Below are positions 56,085 through 64,000 of a stretch of DNA of 64,000 nucleotides, one piece after another. The notes under the pieces were generated by a model, which had not been told where the DNA came from, made no database searches, and saw nothing but the letters and a program-made list of their open reading frames with translations. The stretch comes from Bradyrhizobium tropiciagri (lineage in GTDB: Bacteria > Pseudomonadota > Alphaproteobacteria > Rhizobiales > Xanthobacteraceae). Position 1 is the stretch's first letter; each line of letters begins with the position of its first letter. The DNA lies in NCBI RefSeq assembly GCF_001189845.1, contig NZ_LFLZ01000036.1, positions 1 through 64,000 of the forward strand, written 5' to 3'. The position numbers and the translations under genes are program-made.

Positions 56085-56120
56085 AAAGAAAAAGCGCTGC
56101 CATCGCGGATGGCAGCGCTT
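56085..56120 (-). terminator. Intrinsic terminator downstream of the XRE gene
   Basis: A perfect 13-bp stem (AAGCGCTGCCATC at 56092-56104, GATGGCAGCGCTT at 56108-56120) with a 3-base loop is followed on the minus strand by TTTTTCTTT. It lies about 140 bases after the XRE regulator stop. The stem and T-run together make a strong minus-strand intrinsic terminator. Confidence 0.8.
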
Positions 56121-56123
56121 GGG

Positions 56124-56159
56124 TATCTCCGGTTCGATATCTCCGGTCCGATATCTTCC
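56124..56159. repeat. Short 14-base direct repeats
   Basis: TATCTCCGGTTCGA at 56124-56137 is followed directly by TATCTCCGGTCCGA at 56138-56151 (13 of 14 identical) and a partial third copy TATCTTCC. It lies between the XRE terminator and the XRE stop. It may be a small tandem duplication without function, or a binding array. Confidence 0.55.
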
Positions 56160-56262
56160 TGGCCCCAGCTGGCGCGCGCTGGTCCCGATGACCGCCCGCC
56201 GGCCAATCCGCTCGCCCTGGTCGATCGCGTTCGCGGCGTCGCGACCGTACCTGTGCGACCGC

Positions 56263-56658
56263 TCAGTCTTCGTTGGCGGCGATCGATTCCATCAGCGACA
56301 CCAGCTGGCGCTGCACGGTCTGATCCTTGATCTTGCTGTAGGCGCGGAGCAACCGGAGGCTGAACGCGCTGTCGAGGAACAGCAGGCTCTCGACTTCGCG
56401 GGCCTTGTTGTCGCCGTCGTAGAAGAAGGTGACCGGCACATCCAGCGCGCTCGCGATCTGCTGAAGGCGCGCGGCGCCGACGCGGTTCACACCCTTCTCG
56501 TACTTCTGAACCTGCTGGAAGCTGACGCCCAGCTTGTCGCCGAGCTCGGCCTGCGAGATCTTCTGCTCGACACGGCGCAGGCGAATCCGCTTGCCCAACT
56601 CAATGTCCGGCTTGCCGGCACTGCGCTGCTTCATCTTCTTTGCTGCTGATCTGTTCAT
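56263..56658 (-). CDS. XRE-family helix-turn-helix regulator
   Basis: A 131-residue regulator. The helix-turn-helix (about 20-75) reads LGKRIRLRRVEQKISQAELGDKLGVSFQQVQKYEKG, followed by VNRVGAARLQQIASALDVP. The C-terminal part (about 76-131) has a helical segment FSLRLLRAYSKIKDQTVQRQLVSLMESI that may dimerise. Proteins of this type are common and highly conserved in Bradyrhizobium-like genomes, with unassigned roles. A start at MNRSA or at the internal MKQRS are both possible. It has its own terminator. Confidence 0.88.
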   Translation of the reverse strand: MNRSAAKKMKQRSAGKPDIELGKRIRLRRVEQKISQAELGDKLGVSFQQVQKYEKGVNRVGAARLQQIASALDVPVTFFYDGDNKAREVESLLFLDSAFSLRLLRAYSKIKDQTVQRQLVSLMESIAANED

Positions 56659-57227
56659 TCTGGTGACCCGTCCTTCAAATCGAGAATCCCTGGCCCGGTC
56701 GGGTCAGGGACACGTTCATGATGTACCGCGTTAAGCTCGAGTGGATCGTCAGTTCGTCTGAACTACGAAGTCCAAGAAGATCGCGGGATGGTATCCAAAC
56801 GCATTTGCGCGTTGGAAGCACCCAAGTACCGACTCGGTCGACTACCTGAAGTCGACCGCGCCAAGGTGTCTACCGACACCCCGCCCTCTACATTTGGCAA
56901 AATATTGACCAAACCACAACTAGCGCGAGTTTGATCGACACAGATTTTGCGCGCATGCTTACTGGGCGGCATTGCACTGCGCCCGTAGTTCTACGGGCAG
57001 CCAATATTGTACGAGCGTCCTAGTATGGATGCAACCCCAGCTAGTGCATCCTGAGGTCGCGGTGACGGTCTGCGGTTGCTTGACTGAATCGCCGCCAATG
57101 CGAAAAGTTTGACGTAAGTCCAAGTCAGGCTTTCGGAATGTTGCTGGACAATTGCCCAAAAGTTCTGAATCATCTGGAAAAATTGTGCGCCTACGAAACG
57201 CCGGCGAACTCTGGCAGGAGAGGCCAA
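56659..57227. other. Intergenic region, mostly A/T-richer, no gene seen
   Basis: These 569 bases contain the XRE promoter on the minus strand and the promoter of the small plus-strand gene. Part of it (56750-57130) is less GC-rich than most of the window. A run AAAATATTGACCAAACC near 56897-56914 could be part of a promoter. No RNA gene or operator can be supported. Confidence 0.4.
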
Positions 57228-57539
57228 ATGAAGCGGAAGAGGGGAACACCTCGACTCTACCTCGCGGCTTCGGGAGTGGAAGGTATGCCGGTCGCAAATA
57301 CGGAAGAACGGTTGCTGGCGCTGCTGGCAACCCTTGAAGAATGTCAGGCATTTCTGACTGACCGGGCGAACACGGAGACGGCGCGGCTGCTGTCCCTTGC
57401 GATCCTCGAGCTTCGGATGGAGCTCCACAAGGTGACGGAATCCGAGTTGAAAGCGCTGTGCGACATGATCGCGTCGGACGAGCCGGTGCAGGAACCGGCG
57501 ACCAGGCAGTTGCCGCCGTATCTGCGGCTGATCAAGTAA
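57228..57539 (+). CDS. Small hypothetical protein
   Basis: A 103-residue protein with no recognised domain. It is basic at the N-terminus (MKRKRGTPR), then mostly helical and acidic (EERLLALLATLEECQAFL, ETARLLSLAILELRMEL, ESELKALCDMI). The start at 57228 has AGGAGAGG at the right distance, which is the main evidence for it. An earlier in-frame start at 57138 lacks a ribosome site. It ends just before a hairpin with a T-run. It is possibly a small regulator or structural protein; function unknown. Confidence 0.6.
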   Translation: MKRKRGTPRLYLAASGVEGMPVANTEERLLALLATLEECQAFLTDRANTETARLLSLAILELRMELHKVTESELKALCDMIASDEPVQEPATRQLPPYLRLIK

Positions 57540-57547
57540 GCCCGCGC

Positions 57548-57572
57548 CCCGCGCCATGCGCGGGACGCTTTT
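57548..57572 (+). terminator. Intrinsic terminator after the small hypothetical gene
   Basis: CCCGCGC (57548-57554) and GCGCGGG (57558-57564) form a 7-bp stem with loop CAT, followed after ACGC by TTTT. It lies 9 bases after the plus-strand stop and before the convergent symporter stop at 57590. Confidence 0.6.
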
Positions 57573-57589
57573 GGCCCTGTGTCGGTGGT

Positions 57590-58909
57590 TCAGCCCGCGG
57601 TGACGTCAACCGCATCAGTGCCTTCGAGCACGCGGCGCGCCTTGTCCCGATCCAGGTCACCTTCCCAGGCCGCGACCACGACGGTGGCGACGCAGTTGCC
57701 GATCAGGTTGCCGACCGCGCGCGCCATGCCGATGAACCAGTCGACCGAGAGCACCAGCACGAGGCCGATCGCCGGAATGCTCGGCACGGCATTGAGCGTC
57801 GCCGCCAGGATGACGATCGCGGAACCCGGCACGCCATGCGCGCCCTTCGAGGTGATCAGCGACACGCCGAGCACGAGCAGCAGATCGCCGAACGACAGCG
57901 GCGTGTTGGTGGCCTGCGCGATGAAGACGACCGCCAGCGTCAAATAGATCGAGAACGCATCGAGGTTGAACGAATAGCCGGTCGGAATCACGAGGCCGAC
58001 CACCGAGTCCTTGACGCCGAAACGCTCCAGCTTGCGCATCACCTGCGGCAGCACCGCGTCTGACGATGCGGTCGCGACCACGATCATCAATTCCTCGCGC
58101 AGGTAGCCGAGGAATTTGAGGATGTTGATGCCGGCGAGCGCCATCACACCGCCAAGCACGCCGAGCACGAAGACGGCGACCGAGACGTAGAACAGCGCCA
58201 CCAGCGACAGCAGCTGCTTCAGCGAGCCGACGCCGTATTTGCCGACCGTGTAGGCGACGGCGCCGAGCACGCCGATCGGGGCGAAGCGCACGATCAGGCC
58301 CATGGCGCGGAACAGCACGGTGGAGACCGCGTCGATGAACGAGGAGATCCGCTCGCCCTTCTCGCCGCCGACCAGCGCCAGGCTGACGCCGAAGATGATG
58401 GCGAAGAACAGCACCTGCAACACGTCGTTGCGCGACAGCGCGTCGAACGAGGTGGTGGGGATGATGTTGAGCAGGAAGCTGCCGATGCCTTCGCCCTTCA
58501 GCTTCTGCGCATTGCTGGCATAGTTGCCGAGCGCCTTGGCATCGAGCGTCGAGGTATCGATGTTCATGCCGTGACCGGGCCCGAACAGATAGGCCAGGAT
58601 CAAGCCGACCACGAGCGCCACCGTCGTCATCGCCTCGAAATACACCAGCGCCTTGACGCCGACGCGCCCGACCTTCTTGAGGTCGCCGGCGCCCGCGATG
58701 CCGTGCACCACCACGCAGAACACGATCGGCGCCACGATCATCGAGATCAGCTTCAGGAAGGCATCGCTGAAGATCTTCAGCCCGATCGCAAAATCGGGAG
58801 CGGCCACGCCGATGACGATGCCGAGCAGCAGCGCGACAAGCACCTGCACGAACAGTGATGTGTAGAGCGGCTTGCGTGCCGTGCTGGCTTCCGCTGCGAT
58901 GGTCGACAT
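57590..58909 (-). CDS. Dicarboxylate/amino acid:cation symporter (DctA-like)
   Basis: A 439-residue inner-membrane carrier of the DAACS family. It starts with LYTSLFVQVLVALLLGIVIGVAAPDFA and continues with FLKLISMIVAPIVFCVVVHGIA, ASSDAVLPQVMRKLERFGV and IPTGYSFNLDAFSIYLTLAVVFIAQATN. The NTASSD-like serine-rich segment and the YSFNLDG-type loop carry cation and substrate sites. It probably imports C4-dicarboxylates (succinate, malate, fumarate) using protons or sodium. DctB/DctD regulators are not adjacent. It is convergent with the small hypothetical gene. Confidence 0.9.
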   Translation of the reverse strand: MSTIAAEASTARKPLYTSLFVQVLVALLLGIVIGVAAPDFAIGLKIFSDAFLKLISMIVAPIVFCVVVHGIAGAGDLKKVGRVGVKALVYFEAMTTVALVVGLILAYLFGPGHGMNIDTSTLDAKALGNYASNAQKLKGEGIGSFLLNIIPTTSFDALSRNDVLQVLFFAIIFGVSLALVGGEKGERISSFIDAVSTVLFRAMGLIVRFAPIGVLGAVAYTVGKYGVGSLKQLLSLVALFYVSVAVFVLGVLGGVMALAGINILKFLGYLREELMIVVATASSDAVLPQVMRKLERFGVKDSVVGLVIPTGYSFNLDAFSIYLTLAVVFIAQATNTPLSFGDLLLVLGVSLITSKGAHGVPGSAIVILAATLNAVPSIPAIGLVLVLSVDWFIGMARAVGNLIGNCVATVVVAAWEGDLDRDKARRVLEGTDAVDVTAG

Positions 58910-58998
58910 GAATTCCCCCTGTTTCCGAGCGTCCGAACCCGCCCCATCTTAGCAACTTGCGTGCCAAGATGTCGCAGGATTGGGCGCCGTTGGCCCGG

Positions 58999-60510
58999 TC
59001 AATCGCCGATTTCGAGGGTGCTGGTCACCGTGTAGACGACGCCGTGGGGCAGGAAATCGACCGTGGCCTCGCCGCCGAGCTGGTCGCGGGCGCTGCGCTC
59101 GATCAGCCGGGAGCCGAAGCCGCGCTGCACCGGCGCGGTGACCGGTGGGCCGCCGGCCTCCGTCCAGATCATCCGGAGCTTCGGTGCTGGGTCTTCCTCA
59201 AGGATTTCCCAATCCAGCATCACCGTGCCGGTGTCGTTGGACAGTGCGCCATATTTGGCGGCGTTGGTCGCCATCTCGTGCAGCAGCATCGACAGCACCA
59301 GGGCAAGCCGGGGCGACAGCGGCACCCGCGGACCGAACATCCTGACCCGCTCGGAGGTGCTGTTCAGCAGATACGGCCGCAGCACGCGGCTGATCACGTC
59401 CTGCAGGTCGGAGCCCTGCCATTTGTCGGTCGAGAGCAAATTGTGCGCCTCGGCCAGCGCGCCGAGCCGTCCCTCGAATTTCTCGCGTTCGGCGCGGCTT
59501 GCGCTGCGGAAGGTCTGCGTGGCGATCGATTGCAGGATCGCCAGCGTGTTCTTGACGCGGTGATTGAGCTCCTCGATCAGGAGGTCGTGCAGCTTCTCGC
59601 CGCGCGCGATCGTGGTCGCCATCCGCACCGCAAAGGCGAGGCCGACCATGAGCAGGACGCTGCCGATCACGGCGGTGATCGCAAGCGAGCGCCACAGCGG
59701 CGCCACCAGCGAGTTCTCGGCGATTCCGGCAGCGACGGTCCAGCCGGTGAGGCGAGATCGGGTGAAGCCCGTGATCAGCGCCACGCCCTCGAGCGAGACG
59801 GTCGGCAGGGTCGCCTCGCTGCGGCGGAACATCTCGGCAAACAACGTTGGCGAGGCGCGCTGTCCGATGGTCGCCTGCGGATTTGGTACCCGCGCGAGGT
59901 TGACGCCGTCGCCATCGAAGATCGAGATGGTCCAGTCCTGGTTCAGGCGCTGCTTCTCGATCATCGCCTGGAAGACCTCGATCGGCGGGCTGAAGGAGAT
60001 GTCGTAGAGCACCTCGTCGTCGCGGATCACCGGCACCTCGACGGTGATGATCAGTTGCTGCTTCACCTCACCGAAGAACAGGTTGGAATATTGCGGCTGC
60101 CGCGTCGCAAACACCTTCTCGACGATCCCGAGATTGTTGCGCGGCGGCAGGCTTGCGGTGTCCGGCGTCAGCGAGGAGAATGCCTGGCGTCCCGCACGGT
60201 CCGCTACCAGCACCACGCCATCCTTGCCGTACTGGTCGAGGAAGCCGGCCGCGACACGGCGGAAGCTGCCGAACTCGCTGTTGCGCAGCGAGTTGGTCAG
60301 CGCCAGCACCTGCAGCCCGCCGGTCATGCGCTGCATTTCCGCATCGAGCAGCAGGCGGATGCTGCGCGCCGTTTCCAGCACGCGCTGCGTGGCGGCCTGA
60401 CGATCGCGCTGGTAATTGTGGAACACGATCCCGACCGCGAAAACGATCAGCGGCAACATCGTCCCCGTGACCAGAAGCGCGAGACGCACTGGCAATGTCA
60501 GTTTCGGCAC
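58999..60510 (-). CDS. Sensor histidine kinase, HWE/HisKA_2 type with extracytoplasmic sensor
   Basis: A 503-residue membrane kinase. One helix at about 10-30, a periplasmic Cache-like sensor region at about 35-270, a second helix at about 274-295 and a kinase domain follow. The phosphoacceptor H317 is in ELNHRVKNTLAILQSIATQTFR, the HWE/HisKA_2 hallmark. The ATP domain has HEMATNAAKYGALS and a GFGSRLIERS turn. GTG at 60510 is preferred because a GGGGA site lies just upstream; a longer frame begins in unrelated sequence. No response regulator is adjacent, so it is an orphan. Partners in alphaproteobacteria include PhyR-type general stress regulators. Confidence 0.87.
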   Translation of the reverse strand: MPKLTLPVRLALLVTGTMLPLIVFAVGIVFHNYQRDRQAATQRVLETARSIRLLLDAEMQRMTGGLQVLALTNSLRNSEFGSFRRVAAGFLDQYGKDGVVLVADRAGRQAFSSLTPDTASLPPRNNLGIVEKVFATRQPQYSNLFFGEVKQQLIITVEVPVIRDDEVLYDISFSPPIEVFQAMIEKQRLNQDWTISIFDGDGVNLARVPNPQATIGQRASPTLFAEMFRRSEATLPTVSLEGVALITGFTRSRLTGWTVAAGIAENSLVAPLWRSLAITAVIGSVLLMVGLAFAVRMATTIARGEKLHDLLIEELNHRVKNTLAILQSIATQTFRSASRAEREKFEGRLGALAEAHNLLSTDKWQGSDLQDVISRVLRPYLLNSTSERVRMFGPRVPLSPRLALVLSMLLHEMATNAAKYGALSNDTGTVMLDWEILEEDPAPKLRMIWTEAGGPPVTAPVQRGFGSRLIERSARDQLGGEATVDFLPHGVVYTVTSTLEIGD

Positions 60511-60635
60511 GATGTCCCCGGGTCGGTGCCCGTCTGCGGTGAGCTTAGGGGAAGCGGGAAAAGTCCGCCAAAGGAAATGATTGGTGGTCGGAAAAATTCC
60601 GCGGCGCACACCCTGTGCCGCGGAAGAGGCATCGG

Positions 60636-61909
60636 TCAGAGATTGCTCTCGGTGATCGCGGCGTAGACCATGGTGCGCAGCTCGCGCCGCAGCGGATAGG
60701 CGCTCGACGGAAGCACCTGGGTCATGAAGATGGTGATCAGCTCCTCGGCCGGATCGATGAAGAACGACGTTGTCGCGGCGCCGCCCCAGTTGAATTCGCC
60801 CGGGCTGCCGGCGATCAGCGTCTGCGCTGGGTGCATGGTGACGGCGAAGCGAGGCCGAAGCCGATGCCGTTATAGGCGGCCTCGGCGAACATCGAGCGCG
60901 ACATTGCCGGCAGGTCGACGCCGCCGGGCAGGTGGTTGGAGGCCATCAGCTTCAGCGTCTTCGGGCCGAGCAGCCGGACGCCGCCAAGCTCGCCGCCGTT
61001 GAGCAGCGCACGGCAGAAGGTCAGGTAGTCGGCCGCGGTCGAGCACAGCCCGCCACCGCCCGAGACCAGCGAGGGCGGCGACAGGAACGAGCTGGTGGTC
61101 GGATCGTCCTGCAGGGTCAGCGTGCCCTTGCGCTCGGCGGCGAGCGGGTTGAAGCCGCCCTGCGGGTCGGCGGAATAGCAGGCGGCGAAGCGATGCGCCT
61201 TGTCGGCGGGCACGAAGAAATCCGTGTCGTTCATGCCGAGCGGCTTGAAGATCCGCTCCTTCAGGAACTGCTCGAACGGCACGCCTGAGATCTTGCCGAC
61301 GAGATAGCCGAGCACGTCGGTCGAGACCGAGTAATTCCAGGCTTCGCCCGGCGAGAACTCCAGCGGGATCTTCGCGAGGTCCTCGATCATGCTGTCGAGC
61401 GTGCCGGCCTTGACGACCTCGCCGATCTTCTTCTCGCGATAGGCGGCGTCGACATTGGAGCGCTGCTGGAAGCCGTAAGTGAGGCCCGAGGTGTGGCGCA
61501 AGAGGTCGACGATCTGCATCGGCCGCGTTGGCGGGCGGGTCAGGAAGGCGGGCGCGGTGCCGGCGACGAACACGCCGAGGTTCTTCCATTCCGGAATGTA
61601 CTTTGCGACCGGCTCGTCGAGCGCGACCTTGCCTTCCTCGACCAGCATCATGAAGGCGACCGAGGTGATCGGCTTGGTCATCGAATAGATGCGGAAAATC
61701 GTGTCGTCCTTCATCGGCGCCTTGCGCTCGAGGTCGGCAAAGCCCTGGACGGTGGAATGCACGAACTTGCCGCGGCGGTAGATCAGGACCTGAGTGCCGG
61801 GAAAACGGCCGGAATCGAGGTAGCGGCTCTTCAGATGAGCTTCGAGGCGGTTGAGCGCTGTGGTCGACATTCCCGCGGATTCGGGCGAGGCAGGCGTGGG
61901 AGCTAACAT
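60636..61909 (-). pseudogene. Beta-lactamase/class C serine hydrolase family protein (frameshifted)
   Basis: A hydrolase of about 424 residues after repair, in the esterase EstB/beta-lactamase fold group. The nucleophile motif SMTK is at 76-79 (IYSMTKPITSVAFM), and Y193 is in WNYSVSTDVLG. Other features: FGMNDTDFFV-like LGMNDTDFFV, LLRHTSGLTYGF and the C-terminal FNWGGAATTSFFIDP. The frame breaks near 60849: one frame reads GFGLASPSPCTQ, the other reads MHPAQTLIAGSPGEF. Adding one C on the plus strand (GAAGCGAG to GAAGCCGAG) restores GFGLGFAVTMHPAQ. No signal peptide is evident. It may be an esterase rather than a true beta-lactamase. Confidence 0.83.
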
Positions 61910-62055
61910 CGGGCAATTTCTCCGGCTGGCGAGGCAGCCTTGATAGCCGAAAAGTGTCCGCTGCACCAATCGGCCGCTGCTTACCGGCCCCGGGCCGGTG
62001 GTGTACGCTCGCCCCTGCAATCACGCCCCAAAGGGCCCTCAAGGGAAACGCCGAG

Positions 62056-62970
62056 ATGACCCAGTTCAACGAAACCGAGCTCACCGCCGCCGTCATCCGC
62101 AGCTTCGACCAGACGCCCGATCCAAGGGTCAAGTTCCTGCTACAGGAACTGGTGAAGTCGCTGCACGATTATGTGCGCAAGACCGGTCTCACCTTCGAGG
62201 AGTGGGACCACGCGATCGGCTTCCTGACCCGCACCGGGCAGAAGTGCACCGACATCCGCCAGGAATTCATCCTGCTGTCCGACGTGCTCGGCGTGTCGAT
62301 GCTGGTCGATGCGGTCAACCACAGGGATCGCGACGGCGCGACCGAAACCACCGTGCTCGGCCCGTTCTATGTCGGCGAGCACAAGGTGACGCCGCACGGC
62401 ACCGACATCTCGGCAAGCCTGCCCGGCGAGCGCATGTTCGTGCAGAGCCGCGTCACCGACCTCAACGGCAAGCCGCTGGCCGATGTGCCGGTCGATGTCT
62501 GGCACGCCGATGACGACGGGTTCTATGACTCGCAGAAGCCGAGCTATGCCAGCGAAGGTCCGTCGTCGCGGGCGCGCTTCATCACCGATGCCGACGGCCG
62601 CTTCTTCTTCCGCACCATCGTGCCGTGCAGCTATCCGATCCCGACCGACGGTCCGGTCGGGCAGATGATCACGCAGACCAACCGGCACCCGATGCGGCCG
62701 GCGCATGTGCACTTCCTGGTCAACGCCAAGGGCCATGAGCCGCTGATCACGCATGTGTTCGTCGAAGGCGATGAGTACATCGACTCCGATGTGGTGTTCG
62801 GCGTGAAGGACGAGCTGATCGCCAAGGTCGAGAAGCGCACCGATCCTGTGATGCCCGACGGCCAGCGCTCGGATGGGCCGTGGAGCCTGATGACCTACGA
62901 ATTCCACGTGAAGCCCGGTGGCGGAATGGCGCCCGCACCGCTCGGCACCAAGGTCACCGAAGACGCGTGA
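62056..62970 (+). CDS. Intradiol ring-cleavage dioxygenase (hydroxyquinol/catechol 1,2-dioxygenase type)
   Basis: A 304-residue non-heme Fe(III) enzyme that opens catechol-type rings between the two hydroxyls. Predicted iron ligands are Y157, Y193 (YPIP), H217 and H219 (RPAHVHF). Their spacing of 36, 24 and 2 matches that of characterised catechol 1,2-dioxygenases. The helical N-terminal dimerisation domain (VKFLLQELVKSLHDYVR) and LGPFYVGEH favour the hydroxyquinol subgroup. The start at 62056 follows AAGGGAAAC. It is divergent from the serine hydrolase gene across 146 bases, so the two may share a pathway. Confidence 0.88.
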   Translation: MTQFNETELTAAVIRSFDQTPDPRVKFLLQELVKSLHDYVRKTGLTFEEWDHAIGFLTRTGQKCTDIRQEFILLSDVLGVSMLVDAVNHRDRDGATETTVLGPFYVGEHKVTPHGTDISASLPGERMFVQSRVTDLNGKPLADVPVDVWHADDDGFYDSQKPSYASEGPSSRARFITDADGRFFFRTIVPCSYPIPTDGPVGQMITQTNRHPMRPAHVHFLVNAKGHEPLITHVFVEGDEYIDSDVVFGVKDELIAKVEKRTDPVMPDGQRSDGPWSLMTYEFHVKPGGGMAPAPLGTKVTEDA

Positions 62971-63311
62971 TCGCCGTCGTCCAAGCCTGCTGCTCATTTC
63001 ATGTGCGACGCACAAAAATTGAGCGAATCGCATTCTTTGGCAGCGCGCAGAGACCCCTGCGCGTTGCGACAAGTTGCGCAAAACATTGCGATAAAATCGA
63101 TTTTTGCACTGCGGTAGCTTGGCACAAGGCTTGAATAGTCTGACGCCGACGCCATTGAAGCCGTCCCTCGAGGCCACCCCATCGGATTTCTGACGCCGCC
63201 AAACCGGGGCTCCCCGGTGCACGCCCTTTTGCGCCCTGTGCGCGTCGCCACCCGACGGACGGTGCTCGACGCACAGACGCAACACGCAACGCAACGACGC
63301 AAGGACGACCG
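62971..63311. other. Intergenic region and leader upstream of the nitrate-type receptor gene
   Basis: This 341-base gap contains a possible sigma-54 promoter at 63119-63135 and then about 165 bases of untranslated leader. The leader has a stem ACCGGG-GCTC-CCCGGT near 63204-63219, followed some bases later by a TTTT run, and further GC-rich pairing (GTGCGCG region). Such a leader could be controlled by antitermination, as in other nitrate assimilation operons, but no protein-binding signature was proved. Confidence 0.4.
63119..63135 (+). promoter_or_regulatory. Possible sigma-54 promoter
   Basis: TTGGCAC-AAGGC-TTGAA matches the sigma-54 layout TGGCAC-N5-TTGCA. The -24 GG (63121-63122) and -12 G (63133) are correctly 12 bases apart, but the -12 C is A, so it is one base short of consensus. 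Nitrogen-regulated nitrate genes are commonly sigma-54 dependent, which raises the chance that it is real. Confidence 0.4.
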
Positions 63312-64000
63312 ATGACCAAGCCCAGCAACACGCCCCCGAGCCGTGCGATCAGCCGTCGCCGGCTCCTGAAGGCAACCAGTGGCGCCGCCGCGCTGCTCGC
63401 CGCAGCTAGGTTCAACTTTCCCGCTGGTGCATTCGCGCAGGGCACAGGTCCGGAAGTGAAGGGCGCCAAGCTCGGCTTCATCGCGCTCACCGATGCCTCG
63501 CCGCTGTTCGTCGCCAAGGAGAAGGGCATCTTCGCCAAATACGGCATGCCCGACGTCGAGGTGCAGAAGCAGGCCTCGTGGGGCACCACGCGCGACAATC
63601 TCGTGCTCGGCTCCGAGGGCAACGGCATCGACGGTGCGCATATCCTGACCCCGATGCCGTATCTGATCTCGGCCGGCAAGGTGACGCAGAACAATCAGCC
63701 GACGCCGATGTACGTCATGGCGCGGCTCAATCTGAACGGCCAGTGCATCTCGGTCGCCAAGGAATATGCCGATCTCAAGGTCGGCATCGACACCGCGCCG
63801 TTCAAGGCGGCGCTGGAGAAGAAGAAGGCCTCCGGCAAGGCGGTGAAGGCCGCGATGACCTTCCCGGGCGGTACGCATGATCTGTGGATTCGCTACTGGC
63901 TCGCCGCCGGCGGCATCGATCCCGACAAGGACATCGAGACCATCGTGGTGCCGCCGCCGCAGATGGTGGCGAACATGAAGGTCGGCACGATGGATTGCTT
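63312..64000 (+). CDS. Nitrate/sulfonate/bicarbonate-type ABC transporter substrate-binding protein (NrtA/CmpA-like), partial
   Basis: The first 229 residues of a periplasmic or membrane-anchored receptor; the gene runs past the window end. The N-terminus has a twin-arginine signal (SRRRLLKATSGAAALLAAA). The mature part begins VKGAKLGFIALTDASPLFVAKEKGIFAKYG and has SWGTTRDNLVLGSEGNGIDGAH, TPMPYLISAG and FPGGTHDLWIRYWLAAGGID. These match the NrtA/CmpA family that binds nitrate, nitrite or bicarbonate. Transporter and reductase genes would be expected to the right of the window. The upstream leader and possible sigma-54 promoter fit nitrogen control. Confidence 0.88.
   Translation, partial: MTKPSNTPPSRAISRRRLLKATSGAAALLAAARFNFPAGAFAQGTGPEVKGAKLGFIALTDASPLFVAKEKGIFAKYGMPDVEVQKQASWGTTRDNLVLGSEGNGIDGAHILTPMPYLISAGKVTQNNQPTPMYVMARLNLNGQCISVAKEYADLKVGIDTAPFKAALEKKKASGKAVKAAMTFPGGTHDLWIRYWLAAGGIDPDKDIETIVVPPPQMVANMKVGTMDC

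Overview
The window is high-GC DNA packed with genes and fits an alphaproteobacterium of the Bradyrhizobium/Rhodopseudomonas type. The evidence is the palindromic repeat families between genes, the many branched-chain-amino-acid-type and Bug-type uptake genes, the aromatic and alkyl catabolic genes, and the style of the MarR, IclR and XRE regulators. Genus is an inference; no rRNA, tRNA, CRISPR array or insertion sequence was seen.

Layout. (1) 141-6290: Liv-type ABC importer with fused permeases, a MarR regulator, an enamidase-like amidohydrolase and a divergent ferredoxin-NADP reductase, with a perfect 13-bp-arm operator-like dyad in the divergent promoter. (2) 6402-12391, one minus-strand operon: two-subunit Tat-exported molybdenum hydroxylase, flavocytochrome-c-type flavoprotein, SoxX, a SoxY paralogue with an AAC arm instead of GGCGG, SoxZ and SoxA; SoxB and SoxCD are absent. 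(3) 12546-25936: MFS pump, Bug solute-binding protein, IclR regulator divergent from an acyl-CoA dehydrogenase, Baeyer-Villiger-type monooxygenase, alkyl sulfatase and a second Liv importer, which together look like catabolism of alkyl or cyclic compounds. (4) 26239-38156: polysaccharide and envelope genes (GT4 glycosyltransferase, ABC exporter, amylo-alpha-1,6-glucosidase, PRC-barrel protein, L,D-transpeptidase, methyltransferase, glycogen synthase). (5) 38324-47479: family III CoA-transferase, a complete peptide-type ABC importer, zinc alcohol dehydrogenase and an isopropylmalate-dehydrogenase-like enzyme. (6) 47553-53861: a small unrecognised biosynthetic cluster with adenylating enzyme, free-standing carrier protein, luciferase-like flavin monooxygenase, GNAT-like protein and a divergent NodU/CmcH carbamoyltransferase. 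(7) 53917-64000: His-rich secreted protein, second L,D-transpeptidase, XRE regulator, DctA-type symporter, HWE-type histidine kinase, beta-lactamase-like hydrolase, intradiol dioxygenase and the start of a nitrate-type substrate-binding protein.

Eight genes carry one reading-frame break each. In all eight the gene length is one base short of a multiple of three, and in most cases restoring one base in a short G or C run repairs the family consensus. This looks more like a systematic sequence error than eight decayed genes, so those genes are described by their repaired products. The two best candidates for undescribed biology are the molybdenum hydroxylase/AAC-arm Sox operon and the carrier-protein/carbamoyltransferase cluster.
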